64,000 nt of DNA from Brachybacterium sp. P6-10-X1 (GTDB taxonomy: Bacteria; Actinomycetota; Actinomycetes; Actinomycetales; Dermabacteraceae): contig NZ_CP017297.1 in the NCBI RefSeq assembly GCF_001969445.1, forward strand, positions 248,001-312,000. Direction: 5' to 3'. Below the pieces are notes generated by a model that worked only from the letters and a program-made list of their open reading frames with translations, did not search any database and was not told the DNA's origin. The translations under genes and the position numbers were made by a program. Shown one piece after another: positions 50,151 to 58,214 of the stretch (position 1 is the stretch's first letter; every line of letters starts with the position of its first letter).

Positions 50151-51212
50151 ATGATCGCATCGATGACGCTGCGTCGCCGTGCCACGGCCTTCCTCGCCGT
50201 GCTCGCTTCGGCCGCCCTGCTCGCCTCGTGCACCGGGAACACGCCGGAGGCCGTCGGCGAGGGCGGCGGAGGCGGCGGTGGGGCCGAGGCCGGCAGCAGC
50301 AACGACGAGCCGGGCGAGACGGTCACGATCGGCTTCTCCGCACCCGCCGCCGACCACGGCTGGATGGGCGCGATGAGCACCCGCGCCCAGGAGGTGGCCG
50401 ACGAGTACGAGGACGTCGAGCTGCTGGTGGCCGAGGGCACCAACGACGTCAACCTCCAGATCAGCCAGATCGAGACGTTCATCAACAACGACGAGGTGGA
50501 CGCCATCGTCGTGGTCCCCTTCGACGGCGCCGCGCTGACCGGCGTCGCCCTGGAGGCGATGGAAGCCGGTATCCCGGTCATCAACGTCGACCGCGAGTTC
50601 TCCGACCCCAACGCGGCCCGTCTGACCGTGGTGGGGGACAACTACGGCATGGGTCACAACGCCGGTGAGTACATCTGCGAGCGCGTGGGCGATGACCCCG
50701 AAGCGGTGATCGCCGAGGTCGCCGGCATCTCCTCCCTGCCCCTGACCGAGGAGCGCACCCAGGGCTTCGAGGACGCGCTCGGCGAGTGCGGCCAGGACGT
50801 CGACAATCGGGTCTCCGCGGACTTCACCGTCCAGGGCGGCGAGTCGGCCACCTCCAATCTGCTGCAGGCCGCACCGGAGATCGACGCCCTCTGGAACCAC
50901 GACGACGACCAGGGCGTCGGCGTCCTGTCCGCGATCGAGAACGCCGGCCGCGACGAGTTCTTCATGGTCGGCGGTGCCGGCTCGGCGAACATGATGCGCC
51001 ACATCCAGGAGGGCGACTCGGTCGTCGAGGCCACGGTGGTCTACCCCGCCAGCCAGGCCGCCAACGGCGTGGCGATGGCCCGACTGCTCGCCCAGGACAA
51101 GGCGGTCTCCGACCTCGTCGAGAACGAGATCCCGCGCCGCATCCAGCTGTACGCACCGGTCGTGACCGAGGAGAACGTCGACGAGTACATCGACTCGGCC
51201 TTCGAGTCCTGA
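50151..51212 (+). CDS. Sugar-binding lipoprotein (RbsB-like, periplasmic-binding-protein type 1)
   Basis: A 353-residue solute-binding lipoprotein. The signal peptide ends in the lipobox LLASC with the lipidated Cys at residue 27. A poly-Gly linker follows. The RbsB-like fold has VTIGFSAPAADHGWMGAM, the QISQIETFINNDEVDAIVVVPFDG motif, GIPVINVDREF and WNHDDDQGVGVLSAIE. ATG at 50151 is preceded by AAGGAGCACC. It completes an ATPase-permease-binding protein operon. No kinase, isomerase or repressor is beside it, so the sugar cannot be named. Confidence 0.93.
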   Translation: MIASMTLRRRATAFLAVLASAALLASCTGNTPEAVGEGGGGGGGAEAGSSNDEPGETVTIGFSAPAADHGWMGAMSTRAQEVADEYEDVELLVAEGTNDVNLQISQIETFINNDEVDAIVVVPFDGAALTGVALEAMEAGIPVINVDREFSDPNAARLTVVGDNYGMGHNAGEYICERVGDDPEAVIAEVAGISSLPLTEERTQGFEDALGECGQDVDNRVSADFTVQGGESATSNLLQAAPEIDALWNHDDDQGVGVLSAIENAGRDEFFMVGGAGSANMMRHIQEGDSVVEATVVYPASQAANGVAMARLLAQDKAVSDLVENEIPRRIQLYAPVVTEENVDEYIDSAFES

Positions 51213-51225
51213 GCCGACCCGCGAA

Positions 51226-51250
51226 CCTGCCGGCGGCGGTGCGCCGCAGG
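51226..51250. terminator. Weak hairpin between convergent genes
   Basis: CCTGC-C-GGCG pairs with CGCC-GCAGG with one bulge (51226-51250), between the binding-protein gene and the RNase D gene. Confidence 0.35.
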
Positions 51251-51273
51251 AGGTGCCGAGTCGACGGCGGGGC

Positions 51274-52470
51274 TCAGACCTCGGTCTGGGCCCGGTGGAT
51301 CACTGGGGCGGCCTGCTCGACCTGCCACGGGCGAGCGCCCAGCTCGGCGAGCTGGGCGCCGATCTCCGGCTCCGTCGGCACGTCCTCGTGTTCCCAGACC
51401 CAGTGCCGCAGCAGGGCGGGTTGCAGGAGGTTCTCCGCGGGCAGCTCCAGGTCCTCGGCGCGCTGACCGACGGCCGCGCGCACCAGTTGGTATCTCTCCC
51501 ACACCTCCGGGTACTTCTTGGACCAGAGCTTGTGCGGCGGGGGGTAGGAGCGCTCGCTGCGCTCGGGAAGATGGGAGGCGGGCAGCTCGAGCCCTGACCG
51601 CGCCGCCTGCCACCACATGTCCTTGCGGCGCAGCTTCGCCGGCAGCGCCCGGTCGAAGGCGTCCCGTCCGCGGGGGGCTTCCTTGGCCGCGGTGACCAGA
51701 TCACGGTCCTTGATCACACGGTGCGGGGAGAGGTCCTCCGCGGCGGCCATCTCGTCGCGCCGGGTCCACATCTCACGAGCTGCGGCCAGCTGCTTGACCG
51801 AGCGCAGACCGCCCAGGCCGTGCAACCCGCGCCAGGTCGAGGATCGGGTCGGGCCGTGGTCGCGCAGCAGCTCGTGCGCGAACTCCTGGCGGGCCCACTC
51901 GTCCTTGCCGTCCTCCCGCAGCCGCTCGGCGAGGACGTCGCGGACCTCCACCAGCACCTCGACGTCGAGCGCCGCGTAGGTGAGCCAGCCCTCCGGCAGC
52001 GGGCGCCGCGACCAGTCGGCGGCAGAATGCTCCTTGGCCAGATGCAGCCCGAGGGCGTCCTCGACGACGGCGCCGAGCCCGACCCTCTCCATCCCCAGCA
52101 GCCGGGCGGCGAGCTCGGTGTCGAACAGCGTCGAGGTGCCCATACCGAGCTCGGCCAGGCTGGGCAGATCCTGCCCGGCGGCGTGCAGCACCCATTCCCG
52201 CTCGGCCAGCAGGTCCAGCAGGGTCGCGGGCAGGGTGAAGGCCAGCGGATCGATCAGAGCGGTGCCCGCGGCCTCGGTGCGCAGCTGCACCAGGTAGGCG
52301 CGGGAGCTGTAGCGGTAGCTCGAGGCGCGCTCGGCGTCGACCGCGACGGGCTCCTGCGGTGCGGTCGAGGCGGCCTCGCACCAGGCGAGCAGGGGCTGGA
52401 TCCGATCGATGACCGGGACGAGGCCGTCGCGAGGAGCGGTCAGGTCGGTGACGGGGGCGGGCTCTGTCAC
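51274..52470 (-). CDS. Ribonuclease D-family 3'-5' exonuclease with HRDC domain
   Basis: A 398-residue DEDD exonuclease for RNA trimming. The exonuclease domain has VAVDAERASSYRYSSRAYLVQL (first DE pair, about 43-64), HAAGQDLPSLAELG, FDTELAARLLGMERVGL and the DEDDy motif TYAALDVEVLVEV (Tyr and Asp). The HRDC domain (about 215-295) is GLGGLRSVKQLAAAREMWTRRDEMA and on. The C-terminal about 100 residues carry YPPPHKLWSKKYPEVWERYQLV, typical of actinobacterial members. GTG at 52470 overlaps the DUF3000 stop, and this pairing is conserved in the phylum. Confidence 0.92.
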   Translation of the reverse strand: MTEPAPVTDLTAPRDGLVPVIDRIQPLLAWCEAASTAPQEPVAVDAERASSYRYSSRAYLVQLRTEAAGTALIDPLAFTLPATLLDLLAEREWVLHAAGQDLPSLAELGMGTSTLFDTELAARLLGMERVGLGAVVEDALGLHLAKEHSAADWSRRPLPEGWLTYAALDVEVLVEVRDVLAERLREDGKDEWARQEFAHELLRDHGPTRSSTWRGLHGLGGLRSVKQLAAAREMWTRRDEMAAAEDLSPHRVIKDRDLVTAAKEAPRGRDAFDRALPAKLRRKDMWWQAARSGLELPASHLPERSERSYPPPHKLWSKKYPEVWERYQLVRAAVGQRAEDLELPAENLLQPALLRHWVWEHEDVPTEPEIGAQLAELGARPWQVEQAAPVIHRAQTEV

Positions 52471-53108
52471 CGGGGGTCTCCGGCTTCCTCGGGGCGCGGC
52501 GCCCTCGCATGGTGGGTGGGGGCGATCGGGGCGATCCGCGGCGGGGCAGGGGGCAGCCCACCCGCGGCGGCCAGCATCGCCGTCCAGGCGGCGAAGTGGG
52601 GAGCGAGCTCGGGGGCGGGGTCCGCACCGTCGGAGCCGTCCCCGCTCTCGGGGGTCCAGGACACGCGCATCTCGACGTCCACGGTCGAGGGACGCTCGGC
52701 GAGCGCCCCGTAGGACTGCGAGACCACTCGGGTGGCGGTGCAGCCCAGCTCCCGGGAGTCCGCGCCGTGCAGCTCGAGAGACTCGGTGACCCAGGACCAG
52801 GCCACGTCCCCCAGCATCGACTCGACCGCGAACTCCGGTTCCAGCTGTGCCTGGACGAGCGCCACCATCCGGTAGCTGCCGTCCCAGGCCTCCTGGCCGG
52901 CGGGATCGTGGAGGATCACCAGGCGCCCCGAGGCGAGCTCCTCGTCGTGGACCAGGATCTCGCCGGTGCAGGCCCACGTGGACGGGGCCATCTTCGAGGG
53001 CGCAGGGATCTCGCGCCACGTGAACTCCGGGCGGAGCGTGGCGCTGGTCATGGCGTCGACGGCGGCACGAAAGGTGTCGTCGCCGGTGCGGATTCGATGG
53101 ACGGGCAC
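52467..53108 (-). CDS. DUF3000 domain-containing protein
   Basis: A 213-residue protein of unknown function restricted to actinobacteria. Family features: LRPEFTWREIPAPSKMAPSTWACTGEI near the N-terminus, GRLVILHDPAGQEAWDGSYRMVALVQAQLEPE, and LGDVAWSWVTESLELHGA. It ends with a Pro/Ala tail. The GTG at 53108 has TAGTCT 6 nt upstream on its strand (53115-53120), a leaderless start. Coupled with RNase D by a 4-bp GTGA overlap. Confidence 0.9.
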   Translation of the reverse strand: MPVHRIRTGDDTFRAAVDAMTSATLRPEFTWREIPAPSKMAPSTWACTGEILVHDEELASGRLVILHDPAGQEAWDGSYRMVALVQAQLEPEFAVESMLGDVAWSWVTESLELHGADSRELGCTATRVVSQSYGALAERPSTVDVEMRVSWTPESGDGSDGADPAPELAPHFAAWTAMLAAAGGLPPAPPRIAPIAPTHHARAPRPEEAGDPR

Positions 53109-53114
53109 GCTGGG

Positions 53115-53120
53115 AGACTA
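53115..53120 (-). promoter_or_regulatory. -10 element, leaderless start of DUF3000-RNase D
   Basis: TAGTCT on the minus strand ends 6 nt before the GTG at 53108. Confidence 0.5.
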
Positions 53121-53220
53121 GTCGCGCGCCGTGGTCACGACGGGCAGGCGCGCCGGGGTCGCCCCGCTCCGCGGCCCCGTCCCCTGTCGGTGTCCGACAG
53201 CGCGTGTCGTCGTGCCCTCG

Positions 53221-53673
53221 TCAGCTGGCGGGGGTGTCGCCGCCGTCGGCGTCGTCGCTGTGGACGAGGCTGACGGAGTTGATGCAGTAGCGCTGGTCGG
53301 TCGGGGTGGCGAAGCCCTCGCCCTCGAAGACGTGGCCGAGATGCGAGCCGCACGTGGCGCAGCGGACCTCGATGCGGCGCATGCCCAGGGAGGTGTCCTC
53401 GAGCAGTTCGACCGCGTCGGAGTCCGTCGGCGCGTAGAAGGAGGGCCAGCCGCAGTGCGCGTCGAACTGGGTCTCGGCGGTGAACAGCTCAGCGCCGCAG
53501 GCCTTGCACGCATACGTGCCGGCGGGGCGGACCTCCTCGTACTTCCCGGTGCCGGGCCGCTCGGTGCCGCCTTGGCGGAGCACCTGGTAGTCGGCGGGGG
53601 AGAGGCGCTCCCGCCACTGTTCGTCGGTGATGGTGAGAGGGTACGTGCGGGTGCCGATGGGTTCGGTGGACAT
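53221..53673 (-). CDS. msrB: Peptide-methionine (R)-S-oxide reductase
   Basis: A 150-residue enzyme that repairs methionine-R-sulfoxide in proteins. Two CxxC zinc motifs (ACKACGAELF and RCATCGSHLGHVF) and the catalytic Cys in QRYCINSVSL (about residue 131) are present; FDAHCGWPSF is the conserved core. ATG at 53673 follows GGAGGAAG. It is divergent from the alpha/beta hydrolase gene. Confidence 0.96.
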   Translation of the reverse strand: MSTEPIGTRTYPLTITDEQWRERLSPADYQVLRQGGTERPGTGKYEEVRPAGTYACKACGAELFTAETQFDAHCGWPSFYAPTDSDAVELLEDTSLGMRRIEVRCATCGSHLGHVFEGEGFATPTDQRYCINSVSLVHSDDADGGDTPAS

Positions 53674-53785
53674 CGAAGCTTCCTCCGCTCTGCGACGCCC
53701 CGGGCGTCGCGTTGATGCGCGGGATGCGCTGATCCCGCTGAGGATGGTGAACGCGGTGTTCACAGTCTCGATCCTAGTGCGTGGA

Positions 53786-53791
53786 TAGGAT
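53786..53791 (+). promoter_or_regulatory. -10 element, leaderless start of the alpha/beta hydrolase gene
   Basis: TAGGAT ends 7 nt before the ATG at 53799. This favours 53799 over the in-frame GTG at 53781. Confidence 0.5.
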
Positions 53792-53798
53792 GGACGGC

Positions 53799-55154
53799 AT
53801 GACGTGTGAGCAGGATCGGTCCCGCCCCACCACCAGTCTTCTCGGTCGGGCCCGGGCCGTCCGACCTCGCTTCGACCAGGGACGCTGGGCCGAAACGGTG
53901 TTCATCGGTGCGGTCGGCGCCGTCTCGGCGTTCACGCTCAGCGCAGGGCTGCTCGCCGCCGGCGCCCGGGTGATGGCGAGACTGCCGCTGGTTCCGCAGC
54001 AGGGGATGCGGGGTCGGCCTGATCTGCCGGTGCGCGCGGTGCACACCGACCGGGTGCATCTCGAGGCGACCTCCGAGTCCGCTCGCGACGGCTACCTCGC
54101 GCTGCGGCAGTCCGGGGGCACCGTCCACGTCCGTCTGGGGCCGGTCCAGGGCCGTCCCACCCCCACCACGGTCGCCCGGCCGCTGCTGGCCGCGGACACG
54201 GCCGAGCCGCTCCAGGTGGCCAAGGCCGCCGTCAACGGCTTCTTCTGGGCCGGCACCCCGACCACCGCCCATGGCCTGGAGACCGAGGAGGTCGAGGTCG
54301 ACTCGCCCGTGGGATCGATGCCCGCCTGGCTGGTGCGTCCCGAGGAGTCGGCCGGCTCCGTGCCCGGGCAGGCCGACACCTGGGCGATCCTGATCCACGG
54401 CCACGGCTCCATGCGCGGGGAAGCGCTGCGGGTGATCCCGCTGCTGCACCGCCTGGGCCTGACCAGCCTGACCATCACCTACCGCAATGACACCGGCGCC
54501 CCGGACTCCGCGGACCGGATGTACCACCTCGGGGCCGACGAGTGGGAGGACACCGAGGCCGCGATCGACTTCGCGCTGGCGCACGGCGCCCGACGCATCG
54601 TGCTGATGGGCTGGTCGATGGGCGGCGGCATCGCCCTGCGCGCCTCCGTGCGCTCGGCGCACCGGGATCGGGTCGTCGCCCTGGTGCTCGACTCCCCGGC
54701 GGTGGACTGGCAGGACATCCTGATCTATCACGCCACCGCCCTGAAGGCCCCGCGGCCGATGCGCACCCTGGCGATGTGGATGATGACCTCGCCGGCCGGT
54801 GCCCGGATGGTCCAGCTGCACGAGGCGCTCGCGCTGGACGAGATGACGCCCGAGCACTACGCCGACCACCTCATCCATCCCACCCAGCTGTTCCACGCCC
54901 TGGACGACGCGACCGTGCCGCCGGGACCGAGCCGTCGCCTGGCCGCGCTGCGCCCCGACGTGGTGGAGTTCGTGCCGTTCGAAGGCGCCTCCCATACGCG
55001 CGAGTGGAACCGCGACCCCGTCCGGTACGAGCGCCAGCTGGCCGACTTCCTCGGCCGGGTGCTCGGCCTCGAGCACGAGGTCGACGCGCTGCAGCTGCCG
55101 GTGCGCGATCCGGCGTCGGCGGCCCTCGAGGACTCGATCGGGCTGCGGCTGTGA
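53799..55154 (+). CDS. Alpha/beta hydrolase, membrane-anchored
   Basis: A 451-residue protein. One N-terminal hydrophobic helix (VFIGAVGAVSAFTLSAGLLAAGA, about 34-56) should anchor it, and an N-terminal domain of about 130 residues precedes the hydrolase fold. The fold shows AILIHGHGSM (oxyanion region), the nucleophile elbow GWSMGG (Ser near 273), and probable Asp and His in LDDATVPPGPS and EGASHTREWN. It resembles the YqkD/FrsA-like or dienelactone-type hydrolases with cap helices. Substrate unknown. Convergent with the reductase gene. Confidence 0.85.
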   Translation: MTCEQDRSRPTTSLLGRARAVRPRFDQGRWAETVFIGAVGAVSAFTLSAGLLAAGARVMARLPLVPQQGMRGRPDLPVRAVHTDRVHLEATSESARDGYLALRQSGGTVHVRLGPVQGRPTPTTVARPLLAADTAEPLQVAKAAVNGFFWAGTPTTAHGLETEEVEVDSPVGSMPAWLVRPEESAGSVPGQADTWAILIHGHGSMRGEALRVIPLLHRLGLTSLTITYRNDTGAPDSADRMYHLGADEWEDTEAAIDFALAHGARRIVLMGWSMGGGIALRASVRSAHRDRVVALVLDSPAVDWQDILIYHATALKAPRPMRTLAMWMMTSPAGARMVQLHEALALDEMTPEHYADHLIHPTQLFHALDDATVPPGPSRRLAALRPDVVEFVPFEGASHTREWNRDPVRYERQLADFLGRVLGLEHEVDALQLPVRDPASAALEDSIGLRL

Positions 55155-55185
55155 TCGACCGACGGCCACGGGTCCGCTGACGCGG

Positions 55186-55197
55186 GTCCGCGGACCA
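55186..55197. terminator. Palindrome between convergent genes
   Basis: GGTCCGCGGACC is a perfect 12-bp palindrome in the gap after the hydrolase gene. A role in termination is only possible, not shown. Confidence 0.25.
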
Positions 55198-55236
55198 CGG
55201 GGCTGCGGATCGCGCGTGACGGGACGGTCGGAGCCG

Positions 55237-55989
55237 TCAGCGTCCGCGGCGGTACCGCGCGATCGTCGCGTGCTCGCCGACCAGCAGCGACATCTGCTCC
55301 CAGCCCTGGTCGTGCTCCGGCCCGTGCAGGACGCGAGGGGAGGGGCCGCCGACCGTGCGGTGCGTGGCCGACAGGCACAGCTCATCGAGCAGACCGGCGG
55401 CGGCGAGCTGCCCCAGCGTCGAGGGGCCGCCCTCCGCCTGGATGGCGCGCAGTCCGCGGGCGGCCAGACCCTGGATCGCCGCTGCCGGGGTGGCGGCCGG
55501 GATCACCTGCTCCGGATGCACCCCGGCACGCCGCCCGGCGTCGGACGCGGCGTCCGGCGAGGCGATCAGGAGAAGGCCGCCCCGACGATCCAGCGCAGGG
55601 GGCAGAGCCCCGCTGTTCGACCAGACGGCGAGGGCCGGGCTCGGCGCCCCGCCGGGGCGCCGGGACGGCTCCAGCAGATCCTCGCGCCCCCGCACCGAGG
55701 AGTAGTCCTCCACCCGCACCGTCCCGGCCCCGACCAGCACCACGTCCGTCAGCGCGCGCAGCACGCCGAACACCAGGGAATCGTCGGGATTGCGCAGCGG
55801 CCCGCTGGTGCCGTCGGCCCCGTGGACCGCACCGTCGAGGGTGGTGTTCATCATCGCCCGGACGTGCACGGAGCCGGCGGGCAGCGCGGGGAGGGCGTAG
55901 AGGTCCGCGATCGTCCGTGCGGCCTCGGTTCCGTCGCCCAGCGGGCGAGGGGCGGGCAGCAGCGCTCCATCTCGCAGCAGCAGATGCAC
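55237..55989 (-). CDS. RibD C-terminal / dihydrofolate-reductase-like pyrimidine reductase
   Basis: A 250-residue protein of the DHFR-like reductase fold used by riboflavin enzymes. Typical segments: VRAMMNTTLDGAVHG, VLRALTDVVLVGAGTVRVEDY, LAVWSNSGALP, and the NADPH-site IQAEGGPSTLGQLAAAGLLDELCLS. About 55 extra N-terminal residues precede the fold. The GTG at 55989 is chosen because AGGAGG lies 5 nt upstream. There is no deaminase domain and no other rib gene nearby, so riboflavin synthesis is not assured. Confidence 0.88.
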   Translation of the reverse strand: MHLLLRDGALLPAPRPLGDGTEAARTIADLYALPALPAGSVHVRAMMNTTLDGAVHGADGTSGPLRNPDDSLVFGVLRALTDVVLVGAGTVRVEDYSSVRGREDLLEPSRRPGGAPSPALAVWSNSGALPPALDRRGGLLLIASPDAASDAGRRAGVHPEQVIPAATPAAAIQGLAARGLRAIQAEGGPSTLGQLAAAGLLDELCLSATHRTVGGPSPRVLHGPEHDQGWEQMSLLVGEHATIARYRRGR

Positions 55990-56122
55990 GGGGACCTCCT
56001 GGGACGGTGCCGGGACGACAGGGGGACGACGGCGGGACGACGGGACGGCAGCGGGGTGTGGCACCGATCATCGTCCACGGCGGCCATCCGCACGAATCGT
56101 CACCGGTGGCACGGGCGGACCA

Positions 56123-56128
56123 TACACT
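56123..56128 (+). promoter_or_regulatory. -10 element, leaderless start of zapE
   Basis: TACACT ends 7 nt before the GTG at 56136. Confidence 0.45.
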
Positions 56129-56135
56129 GACCGCC

Positions 56136-57197
56136 GTGACTGAAGCGCTCTGCGACCGACGGCCCGCCCCGACCCTCGAGCGGATGCTCGCGGACCTGGT
56201 GCCCCCGCCGCGGTTCGCCCGTGCCCGGCTCGAGAACTACGTGCCCGACCCCGCCTACTCCTCCCAGGAGGAGGCGAAGCAGCGGATCGGCGAGTTCGCC
56301 GCGGAGCTGGGCCGGCCCACCGGAGGCTTCCTGGCCAAGCTGCGTCGCCGTCACCGCGCGGCCCGCGGCATCTACCTCGACGGCGGCTTCGGCGTCGGCA
56401 AGACCCACCTGCTGACCTCTCTGTTCCACGCGGCCCCGGGCAAGCGCGTCTACGGCACCTTCGTGGAGTACACGGACCTGGTCGGCGCCCTCGGCTTCCA
56501 GCGGGCCGTGGACCTGCTCGGCGAGTCGGTGCTGGTGTGCATCGACGAGTTCGAGCTCGACGATCCCGGTGACACGCTGCTGATGACCCGGCTGATCCGA
56601 GAGCTGTCCGATCGAGGGGTGGCCGTCGTGGCCACTTCCAACACGCTGCCGGACTCTCTCGGGGAAGGGCGTTTCGCGGCCCAGGACTTCCTGCGCGAGA
56701 TCCAGGCGATGGCCGAGCGGTTCCAGGTGCTGCGCATCGACGGCGAGGACTACCGCCGCCGCGACAGCGTCGCCGAGATCCGCTCCCTGCCCGAACCCGT
56801 GGTGCGGGAGCACGCCGCGGAGCGGACCGACACCACTCTCGACGGCTTCGACGAGCTGCTGAAGCACCTCACCATGGTCCACCCCTCCCGCTACGGCGCC
56901 CTGATCGACCGCGTCAGCTCCGCCCACCTGACCGGGCTGCACGGCCTGACCCATCACCATGACGCCCTGCGGTTCGTGGTGCTGGTGGACCGTCTCTACG
57001 ACCGCGAGGTGCCGACGCTGGTCTCGACCGGGCCCGAGGCCGACGTCGTCGAAGATCTCTTCGCCCCCGACCTGCTGTCCAGCGGCTACCGCAAAAAGTA
57101 CTACCGCGCGCTGTCGCGTTTGGCCTCCCTCGCGCACGACGGCGCAGGTCTGCTGGTCGGCGACGCCGACGGGCCGGCCGGCGAGCGCAGCGCGTGA
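56136..57197 (+). CDS. zapE: ZapE / AFG1-like P-loop ATPase
   Basis: A 353-residue AFG1-like ATPase. In E. coli ZapE modulates FtsZ rings; the mitochondrial relative AFG1 aids proteostasis. Walker A GGFGVGKTHLLTSLFHA is near residues 84-100, Walker B VLVCIDEFELDDPGDT near 132-147, and sensor 1 VAVVATSNTLPDSLGEGRF near 163. The C-terminal lid has LRFVVLVDRLYDREVP and SGYRKKYYRALSRL. GTG at 56136 is set by the TACACT element. It is followed 30 bp later by a GntR gene that is probably unrelated in function. Confidence 0.9.
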   Translation: MTEALCDRRPAPTLERMLADLVPPPRFARARLENYVPDPAYSSQEEAKQRIGEFAAELGRPTGGFLAKLRRRHRAARGIYLDGGFGVGKTHLLTSLFHAAPGKRVYGTFVEYTDLVGALGFQRAVDLLGESVLVCIDEFELDDPGDTLLMTRLIRELSDRGVAVVATSNTLPDSLGEGRFAAQDFLREIQAMAERFQVLRIDGEDYRRRDSVAEIRSLPEPVVREHAAERTDTTLDGFDELLKHLTMVHPSRYGALIDRVSSAHLTGLHGLTHHHDALRFVVLVDRLYDREVPTLVSTGPEADVVEDLFAPDLLSSGYRKKYYRALSRLASLAHDGAGLLVGDADGPAGERSA

Positions 57198-57227
57198 GAG
57201 GGCCCCGCACGTGAGCGAGCCCAGCGC

Positions 57228-57929
57228 ATGAACCGGCCGACGAGGCCTCCGGGACCGGACGGCCCCGCGCGCCGCTCCCGCTCGGAGCAGGCGCGCCGCA
57301 CCCTCGCCGCACGCATCATGGACGGCGCCCTGGTGCCAGGCGCGCCACTGCGCATCGGGGCGCTGTCCGAGGAGCTCGGCATGAGCGCGACCCCGGTGCG
57401 CGAGGCCCTGCACCTGCTGACCGGCGAGAAGCTCGTCGAGTACCTGCCGATGCGCGGCTTCGTCGTCACCCGGCCCCCGGACGACGAGCACGTGCGCACC
57501 ATGGGGGAGGCCCGGGAGCTCCTCGAGCCGGAGCTGGCCGCGCTCGCCGCCGAGCGCGCCGCCCCCGCAGAGCGCGACGCCCTGGCGGCCACCCTCGAGC
57601 GGACGGCCGCGGCCGGGGTCGGCGCCCGCTTCACGGAGTACGAGGGATACCTCGACCATTCCAGCGCCTTCCACGCCGAGATCGCCGCCGCGGCGCGCAG
57701 TCCCTATCTGGCCGCTGCGCTCGAGGCGATCCCCGTGCACACACTGCGCTTCCGGCGCTTCGGCCGGGCGGGCGTGGACGACGCCGAGATCTCGGTGCGC
57801 GAGCATGCGGCCGTGCTCGCCGCCATCGGGCGCGGGGATGCCCGGGCGGCGCGTGAGGCGATGACGGCGCATGTGCGTGCCGTGACGGAGCGAGCGCTGG
57901 CCACCGGGGCGGATGCTGCGGGGCCCTGA
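57228..57929 (+). CDS. GntR-family regulator with FCD domain
   Basis: A 233-residue FadR-subfamily regulator. The winged helix is at about 20-82 (LAARIMDGALVPGAPLRIGALSEELGMSATPVREALHLL, then GFVVTRPP). The FCD ligand domain follows, with the metal-type His/Asp pattern HSSAFHAEIAAAARSPYL and HAAVLAAIGRGDARAAREAMTAHV. FCD regulators usually sense carboxylic acids or sugar acids, which matches the dehydrogenase/aldolase genes downstream. An AT-rich operator candidate lies between the divergent GarR-like and SDR genes (59121-59141). Confidence 0.9.
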   Translation: MNRPTRPPGPDGPARRSRSEQARRTLAARIMDGALVPGAPLRIGALSEELGMSATPVREALHLLTGEKLVEYLPMRGFVVTRPPDDEHVRTMGEARELLEPELAALAAERAAPAERDALAATLERTAAAGVGARFTEYEGYLDHSSAFHAEIAAAARSPYLAAALEAIPVHTLRFRRFGRAGVDDAEISVREHAAVLAAIGRGDARAAREAMTAHVRAVTERALATGADAAGP

Positions 57930-57949
57930 GACGCGTCCGCTTCGCGCCA

Positions 57950-58165
57950 GCGGCAGGGACGCTGCCCGGCGAGGGCCACGGAGGCGCCGACCCCGAGGAT
58001 GGCGAGTCCGCCCGTGCGCCCGGACATGACCATCCGCCGGCGCGAGGAGCCGAGCCAGGTGCGGGCACGCCCGGCAGCCGGCGCCCACGCCGTATCGGTC
58101 ACCATCCCGATCAGGATGGGGACGAGGGCGAGCAGCAGCATCTGCTGCGCGGTGCTCCCGGGCAT
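57950..58165 (-). pseudogene. Remnant of a LysE-family translocator (C-terminal part)
   Basis: On the minus strand MPGSTAQQMLLLALVPILIG starts a stretch matching the end of LysE/RhtB exporters: a membrane helix, MVTDTAWAPAAGRARTWLGSS, RRRMVMSGRTGG and a last helix LAILGVGASVALAG. The first about 130 residues of a LysE protein are absent, and the frame has no stop at the expected end but runs on under the GntR gene. I read it as a decayed fragment. The similarity is by eye only. Confidence 0.5.
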
Positions 58166-58214
58166 CACATCTCCCGCCGCCGATCCGCCACGGGGGCCCG
58201 CGTCGTCCTGCGGC

